DNA of 64,000 nucleotides, taken from positions 1,860,001 to 1,924,000 of the forward strand of contig NW_027473314.1 in the NCBI RefSeq assembly GCF_050947335.1, in the 5' to 3' direction. The notes under the pieces were generated by a model that saw only the letters and a program-made list of their open reading frames with translations, searched no databases and was not told where the DNA came from. The position numbers and the translations under genes are program-made. This DNA comes from Megachile rotundata. Lineage: Eukaryota > Arthropoda > Insecta > Hymenoptera > Megachilidae. Positions 14,728 to 29,039 of the stretch are shown here, in pieces (the first letter of the stretch is position 1; every line of letters begins with the position of its first letter).

Positions 14728-15990
14728 CAATCGCAATCAAAGAATCACAATCATACGATCACAATCATACAATCACAATCATACAATCACAATCATACAA
14801 TCACAATCATACAATTACTATCATACAATCACAATCATACAATCACAATCATACAATCACAATCATACAATCGCAATCATACAATTGCAATCATACAATC
14901 ACAAACATACAGAAACAATCATACAATCACTATCATACAATCACAATCATACAATCACAATCATACAATCAAAATCATACAATCACAGTCATACAATCCC
15001 AATCATACAATCACAATCATACAGTCACAATCATGCAATCACAATCATACAATCACAATCATACAACCACAATCATACAATCACAATCATACAATCACAA
15101 TCATACAATCACAATCATACAATCACAATCATACAATCACAATCATACAATCACAATCATACAATCACAATCATACAATCAAAATCATACAATCACAATC
15201 ATACAATCACAATCATACAATCACAATCATACAATCACAATCATACAATCACAATCATACAATTATATACAATCATACTTTGATTGCGATCATACAATCG
15301 CAATCAAAGAATCACAATCATACGATCACAATCATACAATCACAATCATACAATCACAATCATACAATCGCAATCATACAATCAAAATCATACAATTACT
15401 ATCATACAATCACAATCACTCAATCGCAATCATACAATCACAATCTCACAATCACGATCATACAATCACAATCTCATAATCACAGTCACACGATCACAAT
15501 CATACAATCACAATCATACAGTCATAATCATACAATCGCAATCATGCAATCACAATCATACAATAACAATCATACGATCACAATCATACAATCACAATCA
15601 TACAATCACAATCATACAATCACAATCATACAATCACAATCATACAATCACAATCAAAAAGTCAGAATCATACAATCACAATCATACAATCACGATCATA
15701 CAATCACGATCATACAATCACGATCATACAATCACAATCATACCATCACAGTCATACAATTACAATCATACAATCACAATCATACAATCATAATCACAAA
15801 ATCACAATCATACAATCACAATCATACAATCACAACCATACAATCACTATCATACAATCACAGTCATACAATCACAATCATACAATCACAGTCATACAAT
15901 CACAATCATACAATCACAATCATACAATCACAATCATACAATCACAGTCATACAATCACAATCATACAAACACAGTCATACAATCACAAT
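14728..15990. repeat. 1.5-kb HOR, copy 3, broken by an inverted segment
   Basis: Matches copy 2 from its CAATCGCAATCAAAG start through CATGC (15,032) and CAATCAAAATC (about 15,180). The order is then interrupted at 15,261-15,296 and resumes at the internal CAATCGCAATCAAAG (15,295). The distance between the two CAAAG units is 567 bp here against 798 bp in copy 2. The net loss is therefore 231 bp, or 16.5 units, which explains the half-unit register shift. CAAACAGTCAG is mutated to CAAAAAGTCAG at 15,657. Confidence 0.8.
15278..15309. repeat. Perfect 13-bp inverted repeat with 6-base loop
   Basis: CTTTGATTGCGAT (15,278-15,290) is the exact reverse complement of ATCGCAATCAAAG (15,297-15,309), separated by CATACA. 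The left arm is the only stretch I found in minus orientation in the window. It is preceded by an abnormal AT-rich junction, AATTATATAC (15,261-15,270). The right arm is an ordinary array variant, so the left arm looks like a fold-back (template-switch) copy of it. Confidence 0.92.
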
Positions 15991-16593
15991 CATACAGTCA
16001 CAATCATACAATCACAATCATACAATCACAATCATACAATCACAATCATACAATCACAATCATAGAATCACAATCATAGAATCACAATCATACAATCACA
16101 ATCATACAATCACAATCATACAATCACAATCATACAATCACAATCATACAATCACAATCATACAATCACAGTCATACAATCACAATCATACAGTCACAAT
16201 CATACAATCACAATCATACAATCACAATCATACAATCGCAATCATACAATCACAATCATACAATCACAATCATAGAATCACAATCATACAATCACAATCA
16301 TACAATCACAATCATACAATCACAATCATACAATCGCAATAAAAGAATCACAATCATACAATCACAATCATACAATCACAATCATACAATCACAATCATA
16401 CAATCACAATCATACAATCACAATCATACAATCACAATCTCACAATCACAATCATACAATCACAATCATACAATCATAATCATACAATCGCAATCATGCA
16501 ATCACAATCATACAGAAACAATCATACAATCACTATCATACAATCACAATCATACAATCACAATCATACCATCACAATCTTACAATCACAATC

Positions 16594-17029
16594 ATGCAAT
16601 CACAATCATACAATCACAATCATACAATCACAATAATACAATCACAATCATACAATCACAATCTTACAATCACAATCATACAATCAAAATCATACAATCA
16701 CAATCATACAACCGCAATCAAAGAATCACAATCATACGATCACAATCATACAATCACAATCATACCATCACAATCATACAATCGCAATCATACAATCACA
16801 ATCATACAATTACTATCATACAATCACAATCACTCAATCGCAATCATACAATCACAATCTCACAATCACGATCATACAATCACAATCTCATAATCACAAT
16901 CACACAATCACAATCATACAATCACAATCATACAGTCATAATCATACAATCGCAATCATGCAATCACAATCATACAATAACAATCATACGATCACAATCA
17001 TACAATCACAATCATACAATCACAATCAA
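16594..17029. repeat. Module E, copy 1
   Basis: Ordered markers from CATGC: CACAATAATAC, CAATCTTAC, CAACCGCAATCAAAG, CATACGATC, TTACTATC, CACTCAATCGC, CTCACAATC, CTCATAATC, CAGTCATAATC, CATGC, AATAACAATC, CAAACAGTCAG. The first CATGC (ATG at 16,594) to CAAACAGTC (17,029) is 435 bp, the same as in six other copies. This copy has CAATCAAAATC and CATACCATC variants, like 30,314, 38,350, 43,866 and 58,832. Confidence 0.85.
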
Positions 17030-17387
17030 ACAGTCAGAATCATACAATCACAATCATACAATCACGATCATACAATCACGATCATACAATCACGATCATA
17101 CAATCACAATCATACCATCACAGTCATACAATTACAATCATACAATCACAATCATACAATCATAATCACAAAATCACAATCATACAATCAGAATCATACA
17201 ATCACAACCATACAATCACTATCATACAATCACAGTCATACAATCACAATCATACAATCACAGTCATACAATCACAATCATACAATCACAGTCATACAAT
17301 CACAATCATACAATCACAGTCATACAATCACAATCATACAATCACAATCATACAATCACAATCATACAATCACAGTCAGACAATCAC

Positions 17388-18269
17388 AATCATACAATCA
17401 CAGTCATACAATCACAATCATACAGTCACAATCATACAATCACAATCAAACAGTCAGAATCATACAATCACGATCATACAATCACGATCATACAATCACG
17501 ATCATACAATCACGATCATACAACCACAATCATACCATCACAGTCATACAATTACAATCATACAATCACAATCATACAATCATAATCACAAAATCACAAT
17601 CATACAATCACAATCTCACAATCACAATCATACAATCACAATCATACAATCATAATCATACAATCGCAATCATGCAATCACAATCATACAGAAACAATCA
17701 TACAATCACAATCATACAATCGCAATAAAAGAATCACAATCATACAATCACAATCATCCAATCACAATCATGCAATCACAATCATACAATCGCAATAAAA
17801 GAATCACAATCATACAATCACAATCATACAATCACAATCATACAATCACAATCATACAATCACAATCATACAATGACAATCATACAATCACAATCTCACA
17901 ATCACAATCATACAATCACAATCATACAATCATAATCATACAATCGCAATCATGCAATCACAATCATACAGAAACAATCATACAATCACTATCAAACAAT
18001 CACAATCATACAATCACAATCATACCATCACAATCTTACAATCACAATCATGCAATCACAATCATACAATCACAATCATACAATCACAATCATACAATCA
18101 CAATCATACAATCACAATCATACAATCACAATCATACAATCACAATCATACAATCACAATAATACAATCACAATCATACAATCACAATCTTACAATCACA
18201 ATCATACAATCACAATCATACAATCACAGTCATACAACCGCAATCAAAGAGTCACAATCATACGATCAC
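17388..18269. repeat. 882-bp tandem HOR, copy 1
   Basis: Order is CAGTC units, CAAACAGTCAG (17,449), four CACGATC, CAACCAC, ACCATCACAGTC, TAATCACAAAATC, CTCACAATC, CAGAAAC, two GCAATAAAAG units, CATGC (17,952 and 18,050) and CAACCGCAATCAAAGAGTC (18,235). CAAAGAGTC instead of CAAAGAATC is a marker shared only by the two copies here and a unit near 8,915. Confidence 0.85.
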
Positions 18270-19165
18270 AATCATACAATCACAGTCATACAATCACAAT
18301 CATACAGTCACAATCATACAATCACAATCAAACAGTCAGAATCATACAATCACGATCATACAATCACGATCATACAATCACGATCATACAATCACGATCA
18401 TACAACCACAATCATACCATCACAGTCATACAATTACAATCATACAATCACAATCATACAATCATAATCACAAAATCACAATCATACAATCACAATCTCA
18501 CAATCACAATCATACAATCACAATCGTACAATCATAATCATACAATCGCAATCATGCAATCACAATCATACAGAAACAATCATACAATCACAATCATACA
18601 ATCGCAATAAAAGAATCACAATCATACAATCACAATCATCCAATCACAATCATGCAATCACAATCATACAATCGCAATAAAAGAATCACAATCATACAAT
18701 CACAATCATACAATCACAATCATACAATCACAATCATACAATCACAATCATACAATCACAATCATACAATCACAATCTCACAATCACAATCATACAATCA
18801 CAATCATACAATCATAATCATACAATCGCAATCATGCAATCACAATCATACAGAAACAATCATACAATCACTATCAAACAATCACAATCATACAATCACA
18901 ATCATACCATCACAATCTTACAATCACAATCATGCAATCACAATCATACAATCACAATCATACAATCACAATCATACAATCACAATCATACAATCACAAT
19001 CATACAATCACAATCATACAATCACAATCATACAATCACAATCATACAATCACAATAATACAATCACAATCATACAATCACAATCTTACAATCACAATCA
19101 TACAATCACAATCATACAATCACAGTCATACAACCGCAATCAAAGAGTCACAATCATACGATCAC
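18270..19165. repeat. 882-bp tandem HOR, copy 2
   Basis: Repeats copy 1 at an offset of 882 bp (63 units), checked at CAAACAGTCAG (18,331), CATGC (18,652, 18,834, 18,932) and the paired GCAATAAAAG units. One extra canonical unit lies before CAACCGCAATC (19,131), so the right part is offset by 896 bp. It then continues into TTACTATC where copy 1 restarts the HOR. Confidence 0.85.
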
Positions 19166-19637
19166 AATCATACAATCACAATCATACAATCACAATCATA
19201 CAATCGCAATCATACAATCACAATCATACAATTACTATCATACAATCACAATCACTCAATCGCAATCATACAATCACAATCTCACAATCACGATCATACA
19301 ATCACAATCTCATAATCACAATCACACAATCACAATCATACAATCACAATCATACTGTCATAATCATACAATCGCAATCATGCAATCACAATCATACAAT
19401 AACAATCATACGATCACAATCATACAATCACAATCATACAATCACAATCAAACAGTCAGAATCATACAATCACAATCATACAATCACGATCATACAATCA
19501 CGATCATACAATCACGATCATACAATCACGATCATACAATCACAATCATACCATCACAGTCATACAATTACAATCATACAATCACAATCATACACTCATA
19601 ATCACAAAATCACAATCATACAATCGCAATCATACAA

Positions 19638-19850
19638 TTGCAATCATACAATCACAAACATACAGAAACAATCATACAATCACTATCATACAATCACAAT
19701 CATACAATCACAATCATACAATTACTATCATACAATCACAATCATACAATCACAATCATACAATCCCAATCATACAATCGCAATCATACAATTGCAATCA
19801 TACAATCACAAACATACAGAAACAATCATACAATCACTATCATACAATCA
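19638..19850. repeat. T doublet 1 (TTGCAATC segments 154 bp apart)
   Basis: Two segments ATTGCAATC, CAAACATAC, CAGAAAC, CACTATC start at 19,638 and 19,792, exactly 11 units apart, with TTACTATC and one CCC unit between them. The same 154-bp doublet recurs near 26,190, 54,750 and 62,730. Confidence 0.85.
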
Positions 19851-20259
19851 CAATCATACAATCACAATCATACAATCACAATCATACAATCACAATCATA
19901 CAATCCCAATCATACAATCACAATCATACAGTCACAATCATGCAATCACAATCATACAATCACAATCATACAATCACAATCATACAATCACAATCATACA
20001 ATCACAATCATACAATCACAATCATACAATCACAATCATACAATCACAATCATACAATCACAATCATACAATCACAATCATACAATCACAATCATACAAT
20101 CACAATCATACAATCAAAATCATACAATCACAATCATACAATCACAATCATACAATCACAATCATACAATCACAATCATACAATCACAATCATACAATCA
20201 CAATCATACAATCACAATCATACAATCACAATCATACAATCACAATCATACAATCACAA

Positions 20260-21050
20260 TCATACAATCGCAATCAAAGAATCACAATCATACGATCACA
20301 ATCATACAATCACAATCATACAATCACAATCATACAATCGCAATCATACAATCACAATCATACAATTACTATCATACAATCACAATCACTCAAACGCAAT
20401 CATACAATCACAATCTCACAATCACGATCATACAATCACAATCTCATAATCACAATCACACAATCACAATCATACAATCACAATCATACAGTCATAATCA
20501 TACAATCGCAATCATGCAATCACAATCATACAATAACAATCATACGATCACAATCGTACAATCACAATCATACAATCGCAATCATACAATCACAATCATA
20601 CAATCACAATCAAACGGTCAGAATCATACAATCACAATCATACAATCACGATCATACAATCACGATCATACAATCACGATCATACAATCACAATCATACC
20701 ATCACAGTCATACAATTACAATCATACAATCACAATCATACAATCATAATCACAAAATCACAATCATACAATCACAATCATACAATCACAACCATACAAT
20801 CACTATCATACAATCACAGTCATACAATCACAATCATACAATCACGGTCATACAATCACAATCATACAATCACAATCATACAATCACAATCATACAATCA
20901 CAGTCATACAATCACAATCATACAATCACAGTCATACAGTCACAATCATACAGTCACAATCATACAATCACAATCATACAATCACAATCATACAATCACA
21001 ATCATACAATCACAATCATACAATCACAATCATACAATCACAATCATAGA
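20260..21050. repeat. CAAACGC/ACGGTC-marked block, copy 1
   Basis: Carries CACTCAAACGC (20,391) and, 222 bp on, CAAACGGTCAG (20,613), plus CAATCGTAC between them. Downstream come CACGATC units, ACCATCACAGTC, TAATCACAAAATC, CAACCATAC, CAGTCATACAGTC and ATAGAATC. These substitutions replace the usual CTCAATCGC and CAAACAGTCAG. The private change CACGGTC at about 20,844 distinguishes this copy. Confidence 0.85.
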
Positions 21051-21650
21051 ATCACAATCATACAATCACAATCATACAATCACAATCATACAATCACAAT
21101 CATACAATCACAATCATACAATCACAATCATACAATCACAGTCATACAATCACAATCATACAGTCACAATCATACAATCACAATCATACAATCACAATCA
21201 TAAAATCACAATCATACAATAACAATCATACGATCACAATCAAACAATCACAATCATACAATCACAATCAAACAGTCAGAATCATACAATCACGATCATA
21301 CAATCACGATCATACAATCACGATCATACAATCACGATCATACAATCACGATCATACAACCACAATCATACCATCACAGTCATACAATTACAATCATACA
21401 ATCACAATCATACAATCATAATCACAAAATCACAATCATACAATCACAATCATACAATCACAACCATACAATCACAGTCATACAATCACAATCATACAGT
21501 CACAATCATACAATCACAATCATACAATCACAATCATACAATCACAATCATACAATCACAATCATACAATCACAATCATACAATCACAATCATACAATCA
21601 CAATCATACAATCACAATCATACAATCACAATCATACAATCGCAATCATA

Positions 21651-21797
21651 CAATCGCAATCAAAGAATCACAATCATACGATCACAATCATACAATCACA
21701 ATCATACAATCACAATCATACAATCGCAATCATACAATCACAATCATACAGAAACAATCATACAACCTTAATTATACAACCACAATCATACGATCAC
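21651..21797. repeat. Module A, copy 2
   Basis: Core CCTTAATT at 21,766. A B module follows after only 348 bp (core to core), the shortest A-B cassette. The 22 units missing relative to copy 1 include the CAGTC-rich stretch. Confidence 0.85.
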
Positions 21798-22048
21798 AAT
21801 CATACAATCACAATCATACAATCACAATCATACAATCACAATCATACAATCACAATCATAGAATCACAATCATACAATCACAATCATACAATCACAATCA
21901 TACAATCACGATCATACAATCACGATCATACAATCACGATCATACAATCACAATCATACCATCACAGTCATACAATTACAATCATACAATCACAATCATA
22001 CAATCATAATCACAAAATCACAATCATACAATCACAATCATACAATCA

Positions 22049-22358
22049 CAATCAGACAATCACAATCATACAATCGCAATCAAAGAATCACAATCATACA
22101 ATCACAATCATACAAGGACAATCATACAATCACAATCGTACAGTCACAATCATACAATCGCAATCACACAACCACAATCTTACAATCACAATCATACGAT
22201 CATAATCACACAATCACAATCATACAATCACAATCATACAATCATAATCATACAATCACAATCATAAAATGACAATCATACAATCACAATCATACAGTCA
22301 CAGTCATACAATCGCAATCACACAATCACAATCTTACAATCACCATCATACGATCACA
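22049..22358. repeat. Module B, copy 2
   Basis: Order: CAATCAGACAATC, CAATCGCAATCAAAG, CAAGGACAATC (22,114), CAATCGTACAGTCAC, CACAACCACAATCTTAC, CGATCATAATCACAC, CATAAAATGACAATC, CAGTCACAGTCATAC, CAATCTTAC, CACCATCATACGATC. This is the full-length form. A canonical-rich stretch follows, with a CAATCGTAC unit near 22,387. Confidence 0.88.
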
Positions 22359-22989
22359 ATCATACAATCACAATCATACAATCACAATCGTACAATCACA
22401 ATCATACAATCACAATCATACAATCACAATCATACCATCACAATCATACAATCACCATCATACAATCACAATCATACAATCACAATCATACAATCACAAT
22501 CATACAATCACAATCATACAATCACAATAATACAATCACAATCATACAATCACAATCATACAATCACAATCATACAATCACAATCATACAATCACAATCA
22601 TACAATCACAATCATACAATCACAATCATACAATCACAATCATACAATCACAATCATACAATCGCAATCAAAGAATCACAATCATACGATCACAATCATA
22701 CAATCACAATCATACAATCACAATCATACAATCACAATCATACAATCACAATCATACAATCACAATCATACAATCACAATCATACAATCACAATCATACA
22801 ATCACAATCATACAATCACAATCATACAATCACAATCATACAATCACAATCATACAATCAAAATCATACAATCACAATCATACAATCACAATCATACAAT
22901 CACAATCATACAATCACAATCATACAATCACAATCATACAATCACAATCATACAATCACAATCATACAATCACAATCATACAATCACAA

Positions 22990-23780
22990 TCATACAATCG
23001 CAATCAAAGAATCACAATCATACGATCACAATCATACAATCACAATCATACAATCACAATCATACAATCGCAATCATACAATCACAATCATACAATTACT
23101 ATCATACAATCACAATCACTCAAACGCAATCATACAATCACAATCTCACAATCACGATCATACAATCACAATCTCATAATCACAATCACACAATCACAAT
23201 CATACAATCACAATCATACAGTCATAATCATACAATCGCCATCATGCAATCACAATCATACAATAACAATCATACGATCACAATCGTACAATCACAATCA
23301 TACAATCGCAATCATACAATCACAATCATACAATCACAATCAAACGGTCAGAATCATACAATCACAATCATACAATCACGATCATACAATCACGATCATA
23401 CAATCACGATCATACAATCACAATCATACCATCACAGTCATACAATTACAATCATACAATCACAATCATACAATCATAATCACAAAATCACAATCATACA
23501 ATCACAATCATACAATCACAACCATACAATCACTATCATACAATCACAGTCATACAATCACAATCATACAATCACAGTCATACAATCACAATCATACAAT
23601 CACAATCATACAATCACAATCATACAATCACAGTCATACAATCACAATCATACAATCACAGTCATACAGTCACAATCATACAGTCACAATCATACAATCA
23701 CAATCATACAATCACAATCATACAATCACAATCATACAATCACAATCATACAATCACAATCATACAATCACAATCATAGA
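22990..23780. repeat. CAAACGC/ACGGTC-marked block, copy 2
   Basis: Same marker pair as 20,260-21,050 at an offset of 2,730 bp (195 units): CAAACGC at 23,121 and CAAACGGTCAG at 23,343. It has a private CAATCGCCATCATGC (about 23,236) and lacks the CACGGTC of copy 1. Confidence 0.85.
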
Positions 23781-24084
23781 ATCACAATCATACAATCACA
23801 ATCATACAATCGCAATAAAAGAATCACAATCATACAATCACAATCATACAATCACAATCATACAATCACAATCATACAATCACAATCATACAATCACAAT
23901 CATACAATCACAATCTCACAATCACGATCATACAATCACAATCTCATAATCACAATCACACAATCACAATCATACAATCACAATCATACAGTCATAATCA
24001 TACAATCGCAATCATGCAATCACAATCATACAATAACAATCATACGATCACAATCATACAATCACAATCATACAATCACAATCA

Positions 24085-24933
24085 AACAGTGACAATCATA
24101 CAGTCAGAATCATACAATCACAATCATACAATCACAATCATACTATCACGATCATAGAATCACAATCATAGAATCACAATCATACAATCACAATCATACA
24201 ATCACAATCATACAATCACAATCATACAATCACAATCATACAATCACAATCATACAATCACAGTCATACAATCACAATCATACAGTCACAATCATACAAT
24301 CACAATCATACAATCACAATCATAAAATCACAATCATACAATAACAATCATACGATCACAATCATACAATCACAATCATACAATCACAATCAAACAGTCA
24401 GAATCATACAATCACGATCATACAATCACGATCATACAATCACGATCATACAATCACGATCATACAATCACGATCATACAATCACGATCATACAATCACG
24501 ATCATACAACCACAATCATACCATCACAGTCATACAATTACAATCATACAATCACAATCATACAATCATAATCACAAAATCACAATCATACAATCACAAT
24601 CATACAATCACAACCATACAATCACAGTCATACAATCACAATCATACAGTCACAATCATACAATCACAATCATACAATCACAATCATACAATCACAATCA
24701 TACAATCACAATCATACAATCACAATCATACAATCACAATCATACAATCACAATCATACAATCACAATCATACAATCGCAATCATACAATCGCAATCAAA
24801 GAATCACAATCATACGATCACAATCATACAATCACAATCATACAATCACAATCATACAATCGCAATCATACAATCACAATCAAACAGAAACAATCATACA
24901 ACCTTAATTATACAACCACAATTATACGATCAC
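24085..24933. repeat. CAGTGAC-marked block with module A, copy 1
   Basis: CAAACAGTGACAATC (24,085) is followed by CAGTCAGAATC, CATACTATCACGATC and two ATAGAATC units. After 308 bp comes CAAACAGTCAG (24,393), then seven consecutive CACGATC units (24,413-24,500), CAACCAC and module A with the private ATTATACGATC change. The copies near 50,769 and 53,009 have five and six CACGATC units. Confidence 0.88.
24787..24933. repeat. Module A, copy 3
   Basis: Core at 24,902. Differs from copies 1 and 2 by CAAACAGAAAC (for CATACAGAAAC) and by ATTATACGATC after CAACCAC. The latter is shared with the copies at 51,443 and 53,473, placing the three in one lineage. Confidence 0.85.
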
Positions 24934-25464
24934 AATCATACAATCACAATCATACAATCACAATCATACAATCACAATCATACAATCACAATCATAGAAT
25001 CACAATCATACAATCACAATCATACAATCACAATCATACAATCACGATCATACAATCACGATCATACAATCACGATCATACAATCACAATCATACCATCA
25101 CAGTCATACAATTACAATCATACAATCACAATCATACAATCATAATCACAAAATCACAATCATACAATCACAATCATACAATCACAACCATACAATCACA
25201 ATCATACAATCACAATCATACAATCACAATCATACAATCACAGTCATACAATCACAATCATACAATCACAATCATACAATTACAATCATACATTCACAAT
25301 CATACAATCACAATCATACAATCACAGTCATACAATCACAATCATACAATCACAGTCATACAATCACAATCATACAGTCACAATCATACAATCACAATCA
25401 TACAATCACAATCATACAATCACAATCATAGAATCACAATCATACAATCACAATCATACAATCA

Positions 25465-25774
25465 CAATCAGACAATCACAATCATACAATCGCAATCAAA
25501 GAATCACAATCATACAATCACAATCATACAAGGACAATCATACAATCACAATCGTACAGTCACAATCATACAATCGCAATCACACAACCACAATCTTACA
25601 ATCACAATCATACGATCATAATCACACAATCACAATCATACAATCACAATCATACAATCATAATCATACAATCACAATCATAAAATGACAATCATACAAT
25701 CACAATCATACAGTCACAGTCATACAATCGCAATCACACAATCACAATCTTACAATCCCCATCATACGATCACA
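25465..25774. repeat. Module B, copy 3
   Basis: Core at 25,530, 628 bp after its A module. Has CAATCCCCATCATACGATC at the end instead of CACCATC. That variant is shared with the copies at 54,039 and 63,699, and in the first two a TAATCATAC unit follows instead of CAATCGTAC. Confidence 0.88.
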
Positions 25775-26189
25775 ATCATACAATCACAATCATACAATCA
25801 CAATCATACAATCATAATCATACAATCACAATCATACAATCACAATCATACCATCACAATCATACAATCACCATCATACAATCACAATCATACAATCACA
25901 ATCATACAATCATAATCATACAATCACAATCATACAATCACAATCATACAATCACAATCATACAATCACAATCATACAATCACAATCATACAATCACAAT
26001 CATACAATCACAATCATACAATCGCAATCAAAGAATCACAATCATACGATCACAATCATACAATCACAATCATACAATCACAATCATACAATCACAATCA
26101 TACAATCACAATCATACAATTACTATCATACAATCACAATCATACAATCACAATCATACAATCACAATCATACAATCGCAATCATACAA

Positions 26190-26400
26190 TTGCAATCATA
26201 CAATCACAAACATACAGAAACAATCATACAATCACTATCATACAATCACAATCATATAATCACAATCATACAATTACTATCATACAATCACAATCATACA
26301 ATCAGAATCATACAATCACAATCATACAATCGCAATCATACAATTGCAATCATACAATCACAAACATACAGAAACAATCATACAATCACTATCATACAAT
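26190..26400. repeat. T doublet 2
   Basis: TTGCAATC segments at 26,190 and 26,344 (154 bp). Private changes between them are CATATAATC and CAATCAGAATC, absent from the corresponding doublet at 54,750. Confidence 0.85.
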
Positions 26401-27089
26401 CACAATCATACAATCACAATCATACAATCACAATCATACAATCACAATCATACAATCCCAATCATACAATCACAATCATACAGTCACAATCATGCAATCA
26501 CAATCATACAATCACAATCATACAATCACAATCATACATTCACAATCATACAATCACAGTCATACAATCACAATCATACAATCACAATCATACAATCACA
26601 ATCATACAATCACAATCATACAATCACAATCATACAATCACAATCATACAATCACAATCATACAATCAAAATCATACAATCACAATCATACAATCACAAC
26701 CATACAATCACTATCATACAATCACAGTCATACAATCACAATCATACAATCACAGTCATACAATCACAATCATACAATCACAATCATACAATCACAATCA
26801 TACAATCACAATCATACAATCACAGTCATACAATCACAGTCATACAATCACAGTCATACAATCACAATCATACAGTCACAATCATACAATCACAATCATA
26901 CAATCACAATCATACAATCACAATCATACAATCACAATCATACAATCACAATCATAGAATCACAATCATAGAATCACAATCATACAATCACAATCATACA
27001 ATCACAATCATACAATCACAATCATACAATCACAATCATACAATCACAATCATACAATCACAGTCATACAATCACAATCATACAGTCAC

Positions 27090-28790
27090 AATCATACAAT
27101 CACAATCATACAATCACAATCATACAATCACAATCATACAATCACAATCATACAATCACAATCATAGAATCACAATCATACAATCACAATCATACAATCG
27201 CAATAAAAGAATCACAATCATACAATCACAATCATACAATCACAATCATACAATCACAATCATACAATCACAATCATACAATCACAATCATACAATCACA
27301 ATCTCACAATCACAATCATACAATCACAATCATACAATCATAATCATACAATCGCAATCATGCAATCACAATCATACAGAAACAATCATACAATCACTAT
27401 CATACAATCACAATCATACAATCACAATCATACCATCACAATCTTACAATCACAATCATGCAATCACAATCATACAATCACAATCATACAATCACAATAA
27501 TACAATCACAATCATACAATCACAATCTTACAATCACAATCATACAATCACAATCATACAATCACAATCATACAACCGCAATCAAAGAATCACAATCATA
27601 CGATCACAATCATACAATCACAATCATACAATCACAATCATACAATCGCAATCATACAATCACAATCATACAATTACTATCATACAATCACAATCACTCA
27701 ATCGCAATCATACAATCACAATCTCACAATCACGATCATACAATCACAATCTCATAATCACAATCACACAATCACAATCATACAATCACAATCATACAGT
27801 CATAATCATACAATCGCAATCATGCAATCACAATCATACAATAACAATCATACGATCACAATCATACAATCACAATCATACAATCACAATCAAACAGTCA
27901 GAATCATACAATCACAATCATACAATCACGATCATACAATCACGATCATACAATCACGATCATACAATCACAATCATACCATCACAGTCATACAATTACA
28001 ATCATACAATCACAATCATACAATCATAATCACAAAATCACAATCATACAATCAGAATCATACAATCACAACCATACAATCACTATCATACAATCACAGT
28101 CATACAATCACAATCATACAATCACAGTCATACAATCACAATCATACAATCACAATCATACAATCACAATCATACAATCTCAGTCATACAATCACAATCA
28201 TACAATCACAGTCATACAATCACAATCATACAGTCACAATCATACAATCACAATCATACAATCACAATCATAGAATCACAATCATAGAATCACAATCATA
28301 CAATCACAATCATACAATCACAATCATACAATCACAATCATACAATCACAATCATACAATCACAATCAAACAGTCAGAATCATACAATCACAATCATACA
28401 ATCACGATCATACAATCACGATCATACAATCACGATCATACAATCACAATCATACCATCACAGTCATACAATTACAATCATACAATCACAATCATACAAT
28501 CATAATCACAAAATCACAATCATACAATCACAATCATACAATCACAACCATACAATCACTATCATACAATCACAGTCATACAATCACAATCATACAATCA
28601 CAGTCATACAATCACAATCATACAATCACAATCATACAATCACAATCATACAATCACAGTCATACAGTCACAATCATACAAACACAGTCATACAATCACA
28701 ATCATACAGTCACAATCATACAATCACAATCATACAATCGCAATCAAAGAATCACAATCATACGATCACAATCATACAATCACAATCATA
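27090..28790. repeat. 1.7-kb block, copy 1 (offset 7,938)
   Basis: GCAATAAAAG (27,201), module E (27,458-27,893), a TCTCAGTC unit (about 28,180), two ATAGAATC units, a second CAAACAGTCAG (28,369) and CAAACACAGTC, ending at CAATCGCAATCAAAG (28,735). All recur exactly 7,938 bp (567 units) downstream. Confidence 0.85.
27458..27893. repeat. Module E, copy 2
   Basis: CATGC to CAAACAGTC is 435 bp. Unlike copy 1 it has canonical units where the 16,594 lineage has CAATCAAAATC and CATACCATC, so it belongs with 35,396. Confidence 0.85.
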
Positions 28791-29039
28791 CAATCACAAT
28801 CATACAATCACAATCATACAATTACTATCATACAATCACAATCATACAATCACAATCATACAATCACAATCATACAATCGCAATCATACAATTGCAATCA
28901 TACAATCACAAACATACAGAAACAATCATACAATCACTATCATACAATCACAATCATACAATCACAATCATACAATCAAAATCATACAATCACAATCATA
29001 CAATCCCAATCATACAATCACAATCATACAGTCACAATC

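Noticed and set aside
15261..15300. Rho-independent terminator or cruciform regulatory element at the hairpin
   Set aside because: No T tract follows the hairpin and there is no gene nearby. The right arm is an ordinary array variant, so a fold-back copying event explains it better.
18652..21222. Further long frames (856 codons here; others of about 520-680 codons near 14,263, 19,638, 22,269, 26,344, 57,754 and 62,183)
   Set aside because: Same cause. Starts come from CATGC, AATGAC or TTGC variants and stops from TAATC, ATAGAATC or AATAAAAG variants. Copies of one block break the frame at different points because whole-unit (14-bp) changes shift it, so no coding constraint is visible.
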